A stretch of DNA of 23,035 bases, taken from the NCBI GenBank assembly GCA_043728315.1, contig JAYTMT010000256.1, positions 1-23,035 on the forward strand, given 5' to 3'. Below are positions 15,271-21,847 of the stretch, in pieces; position 1 is the first letter of the stretch; every line of letters begins with the position of its first letter. The DNA comes from JAAFIP01 sp043728315. GTDB lineage: Bacteria > Pseudomonadota > Gammaproteobacteria > Burkholderiales > Burkholderiaceae_C. The position numbers were made by a program, and so were the translations under genes. A model generated the notes under the pieces. That model did no database searches. It had not been told where the DNA came from and saw only the letters and a list, made by a program, of their open reading frames with translations.

Positions 15271-15287
15271 TTGTTCAAAATTTAATA

Positions 15288-15344
15288 ATGTTCATTTTTT
15301 GTGAACATGATTAAATTATAGTTTAAATGGTGCGTGCTATGCAA
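15288..15344 (-). promoter_or_regulatory. Promoter and operator-like inverted repeat of the AbiE locus
   Basis: On the minus strand TTGCAT (15344-15339) and TATAAT (15320-15315) form a -35/-10 pair with 18-base spacing. Directly downstream ATGTTCA and TGAACAT (15288-15308) form a 7-bp inverted repeat with a 7-base centre. Known AbiEi proteins repress their own operon by binding inverted repeats at the promoter, and this placement fits that. Confidence 0.5.
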
Positions 15345-15348
15345 TCTC

Positions 15349-15648
15349 ATGCTCAATTTTGCCCTGTTTGGCACGGGCACATCCTCCCAGTCGTGTACCG
15401 CCGCCTTTGCCAAAGCCGCTGGCATAGAGGTGGCGCATGTGCCCTACAAAGGCACAGCCGATGCCGCGCGCGATTTGCTGGAGGGCTGCGCTGGTCAAGC
15501 GCTGTCCACGCCCAGCGTGAAAGACACGATTGCGCGCGGCGCCTACGAAGCATCGCCGGGTAGCCCCGCCGAGCTGGCAGCCGACATCCGGTCTGCGTAT
15601 GACCGCTGGGGCACGATGATTTGGCAGATGGATTTTGTCAAACAGTGA
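15349..15648 (+). pseudogene. Remnant of a Bug-family substrate-binding protein gene
   Basis: The frame reads LNFALFGTGTSSQSCTAAF, AKAAGIEVAHVPYKGTADAA, RDLLEG, matching the middle of Bug proteins (compare HVPYRGSTPARQDVMGG in the intact gene at 11051). It then jumps to TPSVKDTIARGAYEASPGSP, AELAADIRSAYDRWGTMIWQ, the C-terminal part. The N-terminal half and about 100 internal residues are missing, so this is a doubly deleted remnant. It ends 32 bases before dispersed element copy F. The AbiE promoter lies at its 5' edge, so arrival of the AbiE locus may have removed the front half. Confidence 0.8.
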
Positions 15649-15662
15649 TTCTGTGTTGGTAT

Positions 15663-15714
15663 TAAAAATGTAGCAGCATATGACCATATAACGCTGACAT
15701 TGCTGCTATTTTTT
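15663..15714 (+). repeat. Dispersed element copy F, hairpin form (core 15680-15700)
   Basis: TAGCAGCA (15671-15678) pairs exactly with TGCTGCTA (15701-15708), extended by AAAAATG on the left and TTTTTT on the right. The core ATGACCATATAAC, GCTGACAT (one mismatch) forms the loop. It sits between the convergent ends of the Bug remnant and the beta-propeller gene, and the T-run after the stem (on either strand) looks like a bidirectional terminator. Confidence 0.88.
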
Positions 15715-15732
15715 GCAAAAATATGCCCAAAA

Positions 15733-17901
15733 CTACCAAGCAAAGCTGCCCAGCACCCCACCGCTGAGCTGAAACACCGCATCCCCAATCTGCACGCTGC
15801 GCTCGCGCGCCATGTCAAACTGGTTGTAGGCGGCGCTTGCGCCCAGTGTGCTGAAGTCTGCGGTTTCCACACTGGGTTTGTCGGCGAGGCTTTTGGCCGT
15901 TAAATCGACCTCCCAGCGGTAGAGCGATTGCAGACCTGGGGTGTAGTCGGCTTTGTCATTCACCCGCACTGGCAGGGCGATGCGGGCCACGCCATTGGTT
16001 TGCAAAATGTTGATGCCGTGGGACGAAAAATCGAGCCCACTGGTGCTGCCGCGCTTGCCTATGCTGCGGCTGGCCAGCTCAGTGGGGGCGGCGGGGTTGG
16101 CCACATCAAACAGGGCTACCTTCACGCCCTGCACCAAGCCGCTGTCACTGGCGTCTTTGCCCACGCCCAGCAGCAGGCTATCACCCAGAGGGATCAAATA
16201 ATCTGAAAAACCGGGCGCTTTGAGCACACCTGCAACCAAGGGATCCGATGGGTTGGCCAGATCCAGCACATACAAAGGATCGGTGCGCCTGAAGGTGACC
16301 ACATAGGCGCGCGCGTCCACAAAGCGGACGGCATAGACCTGCTCGCCCTCTAGGCCAATGGCCGCTGGGCGTTTGCTATTGGGCAAAACTGACAGGGTGC
16401 TCAAAACGCCAGCTGCTTCGCGCAGCACCGTGAGCTTGGCGGGGGATGCATTGGCGGTGTTGACAGGCGCTGCGTCGCCAAACCAGCCGCGCTCGCCCGT
16501 GAAGCTGAGCACCCGCAGGTCGCCCTTGTGTTCGCCCATGCGGTAGGGTTTTTTGGCGGCATCCCAGCCCAAATGGCCTGCCACGCTGCCCGAGCCTTTG
16601 TAGGCGGCATCGGGCCCGTTGATGCTGAATTTGTGGATGTCGGTACTGACGCTGGTGCTGTAGAGCTGGCGCGTTGTGCCGTTGATGGTTTCGACATTGG
16701 GCGTGTAGCGCGTGGTGGCCAGATAAATGCTTTGTAGCGACACGTAGATGGATTCGCTGCCGCCTGCAAAGCAGCTGCTTTTGCGTGCCAGCGTGGGCGA
16801 TGCCAAATCAATGGCGGTGATGCTGCTGATTTGGATGTCTAGCGCGGCGTTTTTGCTTTGAATGAAGCAGTCGGTGTCTTTGACCAGCGTGTCGGTCACG
16901 CCGCCCACGCTGATGGTGGGCAAAATCTCGGCTGCTGAGAGTTTGGCAATGGCGGCTTGCCTGTCAGCTGCGCTGGCGGATGTGGGCAGTAAATCAGCCG
17001 ACACATTAGGCGCATGGCGGCTTACCAAATACAGCGTATTGCCAATCAAGCGGCTACCCACCACCGCACCGTCGATGCTGATGCTTTGCTCCACGGCCAA
17101 TGCGCCCGATGCGGCGGCTGTAGTGTTGATGATGCGCAGGGTGATTTGCGGTTTGCTGTAGGTGTAAAACGCGGGCGAGCTTGCGTTGCTGGCGTTGCTG
17201 AGATTGGGGGCTATCAAGGCTGCTGCGCCGCCCGATAGTGCAACCGCAGTGGCACCCGCAGTGCTGGCCAGCATAGGCACGGGTATGGGCACGCCATAGC
17301 TTTGCGCATTACTGCCCAACACCACGATGCGCTTGGCAGACGCCGCATAGAGCATGCCGCTGGCTTGCGTGCCAGTGCCCAGCGGCAAGCTGGCTGCCAA
17401 GCTGATGGTCACTGTGGCGCTGCCGGACATAAGGCGCGTATGGGCCAAGAGCTTTTCAGTGCCCGCATGGTCTTTGGCCATGCTAAAGACCATCGTGCCG
17501 TCGGTTTTGAGCCAATCCTCCTCGTCCACCCCCGCCTCTTGCACGGTGGTGCCCGACACGTCAGCCTTGGCCATGCTTGCATTTGACGCGCTGCTCGCAG
17601 ATGCCACCACGGGTGCGGCCAGCGTCACGGCTGCGCCCGTGGTGCTTGATTCGTTGTAAGCGCCCACTGACACGCCGCGCTCGGCCCGCAGGCGCAGACG
17701 CTCCTGAAAATATGCCACCAACTCCCCCGGCTTAGAGGCAGACAATGCTGCGTCTTGCGGGTTTTCAGTGGGGGGGACTACGGGCGCGGGCGTGGCACTG
17801 CCGCCGCCGCCACCGCAGGCCGCCATGCTGGCCGCGACCCATAGAGCCACTTGGGCATGCCGCCAAGTTCTTGCTGCTGAGGGTACAAATAACAAAGTCA
17901 T
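15733..17901 (-). CDS. Secreted beta-propeller lipoprotein (PF09826-type)
   Basis: I start this gene at MTLLFVPSAARTWRHAQV (17901), which has GGAG 6 bases upstream; the longer frame from 17931 begins inside the palindrome. The 722-residue protein has a signal peptide ending in the lipobox SMAAC with Cys 29, followed by a glycine run, so it should be a lipoprotein. The family signature TTVQEAGVDEEDWLKTDGTM near 120-140 matches the VQ..GVDE.D..KTDG motif of secreted beta-propeller proteins. Repeated blade-like segments follow (YLVSRHAPN, VLSFTGERGWFGD, VYAVRFVDARAYVVTFRRTD, PLYVLDLANPSDPLVAG, HGINILQTNGVARIALPVRV). The function is unknown; such proteins may bind ligands or act at the envelope. 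It diverges from the DUF6502 gene across a shared palindrome. Confidence 0.85.
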   Translation of the reverse strand: MTLLFVPSAARTWRHAQVALWVAASMAACGGGGGSATPAPVVPPTENPQDAALSASKPGELVAYFQERLRLRAERGVSVGAYNESSTTGAAVTLAAPVVASASSASNASMAKADVSGTTVQEAGVDEEDWLKTDGTMVFSMAKDHAGTEKLLAHTRLMSGSATVTISLAASLPLGTGTQASGMLYAASAKRIVVLGSNAQSYGVPIPVPMLASTAGATAVALSGGAAALIAPNLSNASNASSPAFYTYSKPQITLRIINTTAAASGALAVEQSISIDGAVVGSRLIGNTLYLVSRHAPNVSADLLPTSASAADRQAAIAKLSAAEILPTISVGGVTDTLVKDTDCFIQSKNAALDIQISSITAIDLASPTLARKSSCFAGGSESIYVSLQSIYLATTRYTPNVETINGTTRQLYSTSVSTDIHKFSINGPDAAYKGSGSVAGHLGWDAAKKPYRMGEHKGDLRVLSFTGERGWFGDAAPVNTANASPAKLTVLREAAGVLSTLSVLPNSKRPAAIGLEGEQVYAVRFVDARAYVVTFRRTDPLYVLDLANPSDPLVAGVLKAPGFSDYLIPLGDSLLLGVGKDASDSGLVQGVKVALFDVANPAAPTELASRSIGKRGSTSGLDFSSHGINILQTNGVARIALPVRVNDKADYTPGLQSLYRWEVDLTAKSLADKPSVETADFSTLGASAAYNQFDMARERSVQIGDAVFQLSGGVLGSFAW

Positions 17902-17925
17902 CAAAATCTCCGTTGCATGCAAACA

Positions 17926-17960
17926 CTGCATTTTGTGGGATAATATCCCACAAAATGCAG
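17926..17960. promoter_or_regulatory. Perfect 16-bp-arm palindrome in a divergent promoter
   Basis: CTGCATTTTGTGGGAT (17926-17941) and ATCCCACAAAATGCAG (17945-17960) are perfect arms around AAT. The centre contains TAATAT, close to a -10 hexamer. It lies 25 bases upstream of the beta-propeller start and 88 bases upstream of the DUF6502 start, so one regulator could control both directions. There is no T-run, so it is not a terminator. Confidence 0.7.
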
Positions 17961-18047
17961 CTTGTCAACAGCTTCTGTCAACGCTTTCAATCCATGCCTT
18001 TCATCCATTACTATTTACTCAGCAATTTTGTATTCCCCACCCGTTCC

Positions 18048-19043
18048 ATGCAAACCCCCACCCGCGCCAGCATCGCCCTGTCTACCGCCCTAGGCCTTTT
18101 CAAGCCCGTGGCGCGCCTGCTGTTGCGCCATGGCGTGGCGTATCCGGCCTTTGCCAGTGCGCTGAAAAAAGTATTTTTAGATGCTGCGCAAGACGAGCTG
18201 CGTGCCCAAAAGCGCCCGCTTACCGACAGCGCTGTCAGCCTGCTGTCGGGCGTGCACCGGCGCGATGTGCGCGAGCTCACGCGCACCACTGAAACATGCC
18301 AAGCCCACACCGCCCCCATGAACATGGCCACCCAAGTGGTGGCGCGCTGGCTCAGCGATAGCGCCTACTTGGACGCAGACGGCCAAGCCAAGCCCCTGCC
18401 CCGTGTGGGCGTAGAGGGCGAGGCAGGCTTTGACGCACTGGTGGCCAGCATCAGCAGCGACATACGCCCTCGCGCCGTGCGCGACGAGCTGCTGCGCCTA
18501 GGCATAGCGCAAGAGTCTGCCGATGGCATTGCCCTGCTGGCACCGGGCTTTGCCCCACGCCAAGGATTTGCCGAAATGGCCCATCTGCTGCGTGCCAACG
18601 CCCATGACCACTTGGCCGCTGCTGTGGCCAATGTAGACGAAGGCGGGCAGTTTTTAGAGCAATCGATTTTTGTAGACCAGCTCACAACGGAGTCTGCCCA
18701 GCGCCTGCATGCCGTGTCGGCCAAGGCATGGCGCACGGCATTCAAAACCGTGATGCAAGAAGCATCGGCCCGATACGCCCACGACCAGCAGCACGCCAGT
18801 GCAGAGGAGCGCACCCAGCGCGCACGCTTTGGCAGCTATTTTTATGCGCAGGCGCAGGAGAATATGCAGCAAGAAGCGGGGCAAGGGGTGCTCCAGAAGG
18901 AGCAAAAGCCTACCCCAAGCGCTCAAACGCCCACTACGCCAAATTCACCCATAGGCAATACCGCGCCCCCGACAACCCCGCTGCTCCAGCCTAGCCCCCG
19001 CAAGGCCAGCCAGCGCGCTATTGAAAAACAAGCCAAGGAGTAA
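18048..19043 (+). CDS. DUF6502 family protein
   Basis: The 331-residue protein begins MQTPTRASIALSTALGLFKP, where resemblance to the DUF6502 family starts. The open frame extends upstream to 17745, but that part crosses the divergent promoter and looks non-coding. The N-terminal third (VARLLLRHGVAYPAFASALK, KVFLDAAQDEL, DSAVSLLSGVHRRDVRELTR) looks like a helix-turn-helix region, and ALLAPGFAPRQGFAEMAHLL is typical of the middle. The C-terminal 50 residues are low-complexity (Gln, Pro, Thr). There is no signal or membrane segment. The function is unknown; the N-terminal helices suggest DNA binding. A lipoprotein gene follows, starting 5 bases after its stop. Confidence 0.85.
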   Translation: MQTPTRASIALSTALGLFKPVARLLLRHGVAYPAFASALKKVFLDAAQDELRAQKRPLTDSAVSLLSGVHRRDVRELTRTTETCQAHTAPMNMATQVVARWLSDSAYLDADGQAKPLPRVGVEGEAGFDALVASISSDIRPRAVRDELLRLGIAQESADGIALLAPGFAPRQGFAEMAHLLRANAHDHLAAAVANVDEGGQFLEQSIFVDQLTTESAQRLHAVSAKAWRTAFKTVMQEASARYAHDQQHASAEERTQRARFGSYFYAQAQENMQQEAGQGVLQKEQKPTPSAQTPTTPNSPIGNTAPPTTPLLQPSPRKASQRAIEKQAKE

Positions 19044-19047
19044 GCCC

Positions 19048-19752
19048 ATGTTCTGCCCATTTTTACAGCCAAGTGGTAGCGCCGTGTGGCGCGCCATCTG
19101 CGCAGCTACATGCACTACATGCGCAACCCTATGCGCAACCATCCGCATGGCTATCTGCCTGCTAAGCTGCGCCCTGCTGCTAGCCGCCTGCAGCCCTGGC
19201 ACTGGTGGCACAGGCACGGGGCCCATTGCGTCCAGCGCCACCCCAGCCATATCCAGCGCAGGCAGTTTCGAATCTAGCACCCTCCCCGCTGGCAGCAGCA
19301 CCCTGTTTAGCAGCGCGGCCGTAGGCACTGCATCCCCAGTGGGCAGCCCCTGCGCAGCTCCATGCCCAGTTAACAGCAGCACATCTGCATCCAGCAGCAC
19401 CACAGCCACGCTACAACTAGAAGCCAACAGCATCCAACTGGCCACCCAGTGCAGCCGCTTTGTCAGCACGGGCGCATGGAGCATATCGGCAGCAGGCGAG
19501 CTAAGCGCCCAAGGCAGCTACGAGACCAGCGCCACAGCCAATGGCAGCCCCACCACCAACGGCAGCCCCAGCACCCAAGCCCAAAGCGCCACACTCAGCC
19601 TGTCATTTGGCAGCGCAGGCCTAGCCAGCAGCAGCGCCAGTGCCACCGTGAAAGACAGCGCAGGCACACCGCTGCTCGGCCCACTCGTGCTCACACGCAG
19701 CGCGGCGAGTGCGGGGCCGGCGGGGACGCTTGCGTTTGGTGGGGGCTGCTAA
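19048..19752 (+). CDS. Serine-rich lipoprotein of unknown function downstream of DUF6502
   Basis: AAGGAG (19035-19040) precedes ATG 19048 by 7 bases, giving 234 residues; a later ATG at 19147 would leave a shorter, more typical signal (MAICLLSCALLLAACSPG). The lipobox LLAAC at 44-48 and the following SPGTGGTGTGPIASS mark an exported lipoprotein. The mature part is rich in Ser, Ala, Thr and Gly and ends with a short hydrophobic-glycine stretch (GTLAFGGGC). In related genomes DUF6502 genes are, as far as I recall, often followed by lipoproteins carrying GTGGTG motifs, so the pair is likely functional. No domain can be named. Confidence 0.75.
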   Translation: MFCPFLQPSGSAVWRAICAATCTTCATLCATIRMAICLLSCALLLAACSPGTGGTGTGPIASSATPAISSAGSFESSTLPAGSSTLFSSAAVGTASPVGSPCAAPCPVNSSTSASSSTTATLQLEANSIQLATQCSRFVSTGAWSISAAGELSAQGSYETSATANGSPTTNGSPSTQAQSATLSLSFGSAGLASSSASATVKDSAGTPLLGPLVLTRSAASAGPAGTLAFGGGC

Positions 19753-19801
19753 AGTTTTAGCAAATGAACAGCGTAGTATCTGATTGGAAACAAAATACTA
19801 T

Positions 19802-19853
19802 AAAAAATGTAGCATACTATCACCATATGACGATGACATTGCCAAGTATTTTT
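19802..19853 (+). repeat. Dispersed element copy G (core 19819-19839)
   Basis: AAAAAATGTAGCATACT precedes the core ATCACCATATGAC, GATGACAT (two mismatches) and TGCCAAGTATTTTT follows. It lies at the 3' end of the lipoprotein gene, converging on the fic gene, and has the same A-run/T-run ends as copy F. Confidence 0.85.
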
Positions 19854-19950
19854 GGAAACTCCATCGTCAACACCTCTCAAACTTAGGCCACCACTGGCCA
19901 TCACTTGCCGCAAAAGTACTGATATACAGGCGTTGGTTGCATTATCTTTG

Positions 19951-21027
19951 TCACGAAAAATTGCTTGTAAGGCCCATGCCTGCTAGGCTATACCAAGTGC
20001 CGCGCCCAGTGCCTTGTTGCACCAATTGCCCAGATGCAATGAGTGTTCTCAGATGTAAGCGTATAGTATTTCGGTTGGCTTGGGTGTGCAGTTGGGCGCT
20101 ACTCAGCGTGACGCGGCCTTGTGCTTTGGCTATGCTTAGGATTTGCATGCTTAGCTCTGGCATTGTGGCTAGCAGGAGCTGCTCTCGCTCTATTTTTATT
20201 TCTAAGTTTTTAACTTGGGTGCACAGCGCACTTAAGAAAAATGTGATCCACGGCTGCCAGTTGGGCCCATTGCTGCGAATGCTGCCTTGGGTTTGCCGCA
20301 GCGCCATGTAATAGCCTTGTTTGTTTTGCTCAATCACACTTTCAAGCGAACTGTAGGGCACATACACATAGCCTGTTTGCATCAACAGCAAGGTGGTGAG
20401 TATGCGTGAGAGTCGGCCATTGCCATCCTCAAATGGGTGGATTTCTAAAAAAACCACCACAAATACGGCCACCATGAGCAAGGGGTGTAAGGATTTGTTG
20501 TCGCGCGTGTAACGCAGCCAATCAACCAGCTCGCGCATGAGGCGCGGTGTGTCAAAAGGGGATGCGGTTTGAAATACTGTGCCAATTTCTCGGCCTGCTT
20601 CGTCAAATGCAGCCACACGGTTTTCGTGGGTTTTGTATTGGCCACGGTGGCGCTCGTCTTTGCTGCTGTGGGCTAGCAAATCGCGGTGCAATTGGGAAAT
20701 GTGGTTTTCGTTGAAAGGGATATGTTCCCAAGCGCTAAACAGCAGCTCCATGACCTCGGCGTAGCCCGCCACCTCTTGCTCGTCGCGGGTGACGAAGGAT
20801 TTGATTTCAATTTTCTCAAGCAGCTCTTCCACGGCGCGGTCAGACAGCTTGCTGCCTTCAATTCGGGTGGATGAGCCAATGCTCTCAATGGTGGCTACGC
20901 GCCGTAGCGCCAGCAAGCGCTCAGGGGCTAAAGTGCCCAACGCTCGCCAAGCGCCCTTGAACTCATCGAGTTTGGACAGCAAAGCCAAAATTTCTGGCGT
21001 GATGCGAATGTTGCTGGTGGTGAACAT
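19951..21027 (-). CDS. Fic family protein, self-inhibited (class II) with C-terminal winged helix
   Basis: Fic proteins transfer AMP (or another nucleotide moiety) from a nucleotide onto a hydroxyl side chain of a target protein in the cytosol. The 358-residue protein has the complete catalytic loop HPFEDGNGRLSR at 197-208 (His 197, Asn 203, both Arg). An inhibitory helix motif, S53-TRI-E57-G58, lies N-terminal to the Fic core, which marks class II Fic proteins whose activity is held back in cis. The Fic N-terminal domain spans about 1-115 and a winged helix about 290-350 (ATMPELSMQILSIAKAQGRV, NTIRLHLRTLIASGQLVQQG). It stands alone, after copy G and before NIF3. The upstream gap of 51 bases holds an ACAGT/ACTGT inverted repeat (21051-21065) that could serve as an operator. 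Confidence 0.93.
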   Translation of the reverse strand: MFTTSNIRITPEILALLSKLDEFKGAWRALGTLAPERLLALRRVATIESIGSSTRIEGSKLSDRAVEELLEKIEIKSFVTRDEQEVAGYAEVMELLFSAWEHIPFNENHISQLHRDLLAHSSKDERHRGQYKTHENRVAAFDEAGREIGTVFQTASPFDTPRLMRELVDWLRYTRDNKSLHPLLMVAVFVVVFLEIHPFEDGNGRLSRILTTLLLMQTGYVYVPYSSLESVIEQNKQGYYMALRQTQGSIRSNGPNWQPWITFFLSALCTQVKNLEIKIEREQLLLATMPELSMQILSIAKAQGRVTLSSAQLHTQANRNTIRLHLRTLIASGQLVQQGTGRGTWYSLAGMGLTSNFS

Positions 21028-21078
21028 GAGCGCAAATATAACCGCAAATAACAGTAAATAACTGTATATTTGATCAAC
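21028..21078 (-). promoter_or_regulatory. Upstream region of fic with small inverted repeat
   Basis: ACAGT (21051-21055) and ACTGT (21061-21065) flank AAATA, and CGCAAATA occurs twice (21031 and 21043). This is AT-rich operator-like DNA between fic and the preceding NIF3 gene on the same strand. Confidence 0.35.
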
Positions 21079-21828
21079 TCAAGCTGGGTTGTCCACATCA
21101 ATAAACTGGTGCTCCAACCCCAACTCCCCGCACACATGCGCCGCGACCGCTGGCGCGCCGTAGCGTTCGCTGGCGTGGTGGCCGCAAGCGATGTAGGCCA
21201 CGCCCATCTCGCGGGCGTAGTGGGCTTGGGGTTCGCTGATTTCTCCGGTGATGTAGGCATCGGCCCCAGCGGCTATGGCGGCTTCAAAATAGCCTTGGGC
21301 ACCTCCCGTGCACCACGCTACTTTTTTAATAGCTGCGTGTGACGGTATGACGCTGACATTGCCTCTTTTTAGTTTAAATTCTAGGTGCTTTGCCAGTTCT
21401 GCGCCACTGGCAAAGCTGCATGTGCCCAGCCAGCCTATATCTTGCTCGCCAAAGCGGCCAGTGGGCTCAAAGCCTAGCAGTTTGCCAAGCTGGGCGTTGT
21501 TACCCAGCTCGGGGTGGGCATCGAGCGGCAGATGGTAAGCATACAGGTTGATGTCGTGCGCCAGCAGCGCGGCCAAGCGCTGCTTCATCCAGCCGACCAC
21601 GCGGCCATCCTGCCCGCGCCAAAACAGGCCGTGGTGTACAAAAATCGCATCTGCCTTGGCCGCAATAGCCGCGTCTATCAGCGCTAATGATGCGGTCACG
21701 CCGCTGACCACCTTGCAAATCTGGGCTTTGCCCTCCACTTGCAAGCCGTTAGGGCCATAATCCTTGAATCGCTCGGGCGTGAGCAGGGTGTTGAGGGCTT
21801 GGGTGAGTTGGTTTTGTGTGCAAGTCAT
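21079..21828 (-). CDS. NIF3-like dinuclear metal-binding protein (YbgI family)
   Basis: The start at MTCTQNQLTQ (21828) fits the NIF3 family; the open frame to 22113 is antisense to the protease gene. The 249-residue cytosolic protein carries the dinuclear metal site, with His 65 and His 66 in AIFVHHGLFW, the Asp in LPLDAHPELGNN, and CGHHASERYG with His 217 and Glu 221. AWCTGGAQGYF near 171-181 is the other hallmark. Residues 152-168 (KLKRGNVSVIPSHAAIKK) replace the short loop normally found before VAWCTGGAQG and are encoded by dispersed element copy H. The biochemical role of this family is uncertain; some NIF3-type proteins are reported GTP cyclohydrolase-like enzymes. It diverges from the Deg protease across 19 bases. 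Confidence 0.92.
   Translation of the reverse strand: MTCTQNQLTQALNTLLTPERFKDYGPNGLQVEGKAQICKVVSGVTASLALIDAAIAAKADAIFVHHGLFWRGQDGRVVGWMKQRLAALLAHDINLYAYHLPLDAHPELGNNAQLGKLLGFEPTGRFGEQDIGWLGTCSFASGAELAKHLEFKLKRGNVSVIPSHAAIKKVAWCTGGAQGYFEAAIAAGADAYITGEISEPQAHYAREMGVAYIACGHHASERYGAPAVAAHVCGELGLEHQFIDVDNPA
21322..21370 (+). repeat. Dispersed element copy H inside the NIF3-family gene (core 21339-21359)
   Basis: TTTTTTAATAGCTGC precedes the core GTGACGGTATGAC, GCTGACAT (about three mismatches) and TGCCTCTTTTT follows. It is read on the opposite strand as N157-V-S-V-I-P-S-H and keeps the frame. Confidence 0.7.
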
Positions 21829-21847
21829 AAAGTGGATTGTGTCAAAT

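Noticed and set aside
17745..18047. Extended N-terminus of the DUF6502 frame
   Set aside because: It overlaps the beta-propeller N-terminus on the other strand and crosses the palindrome; family resemblance starts at 18048.
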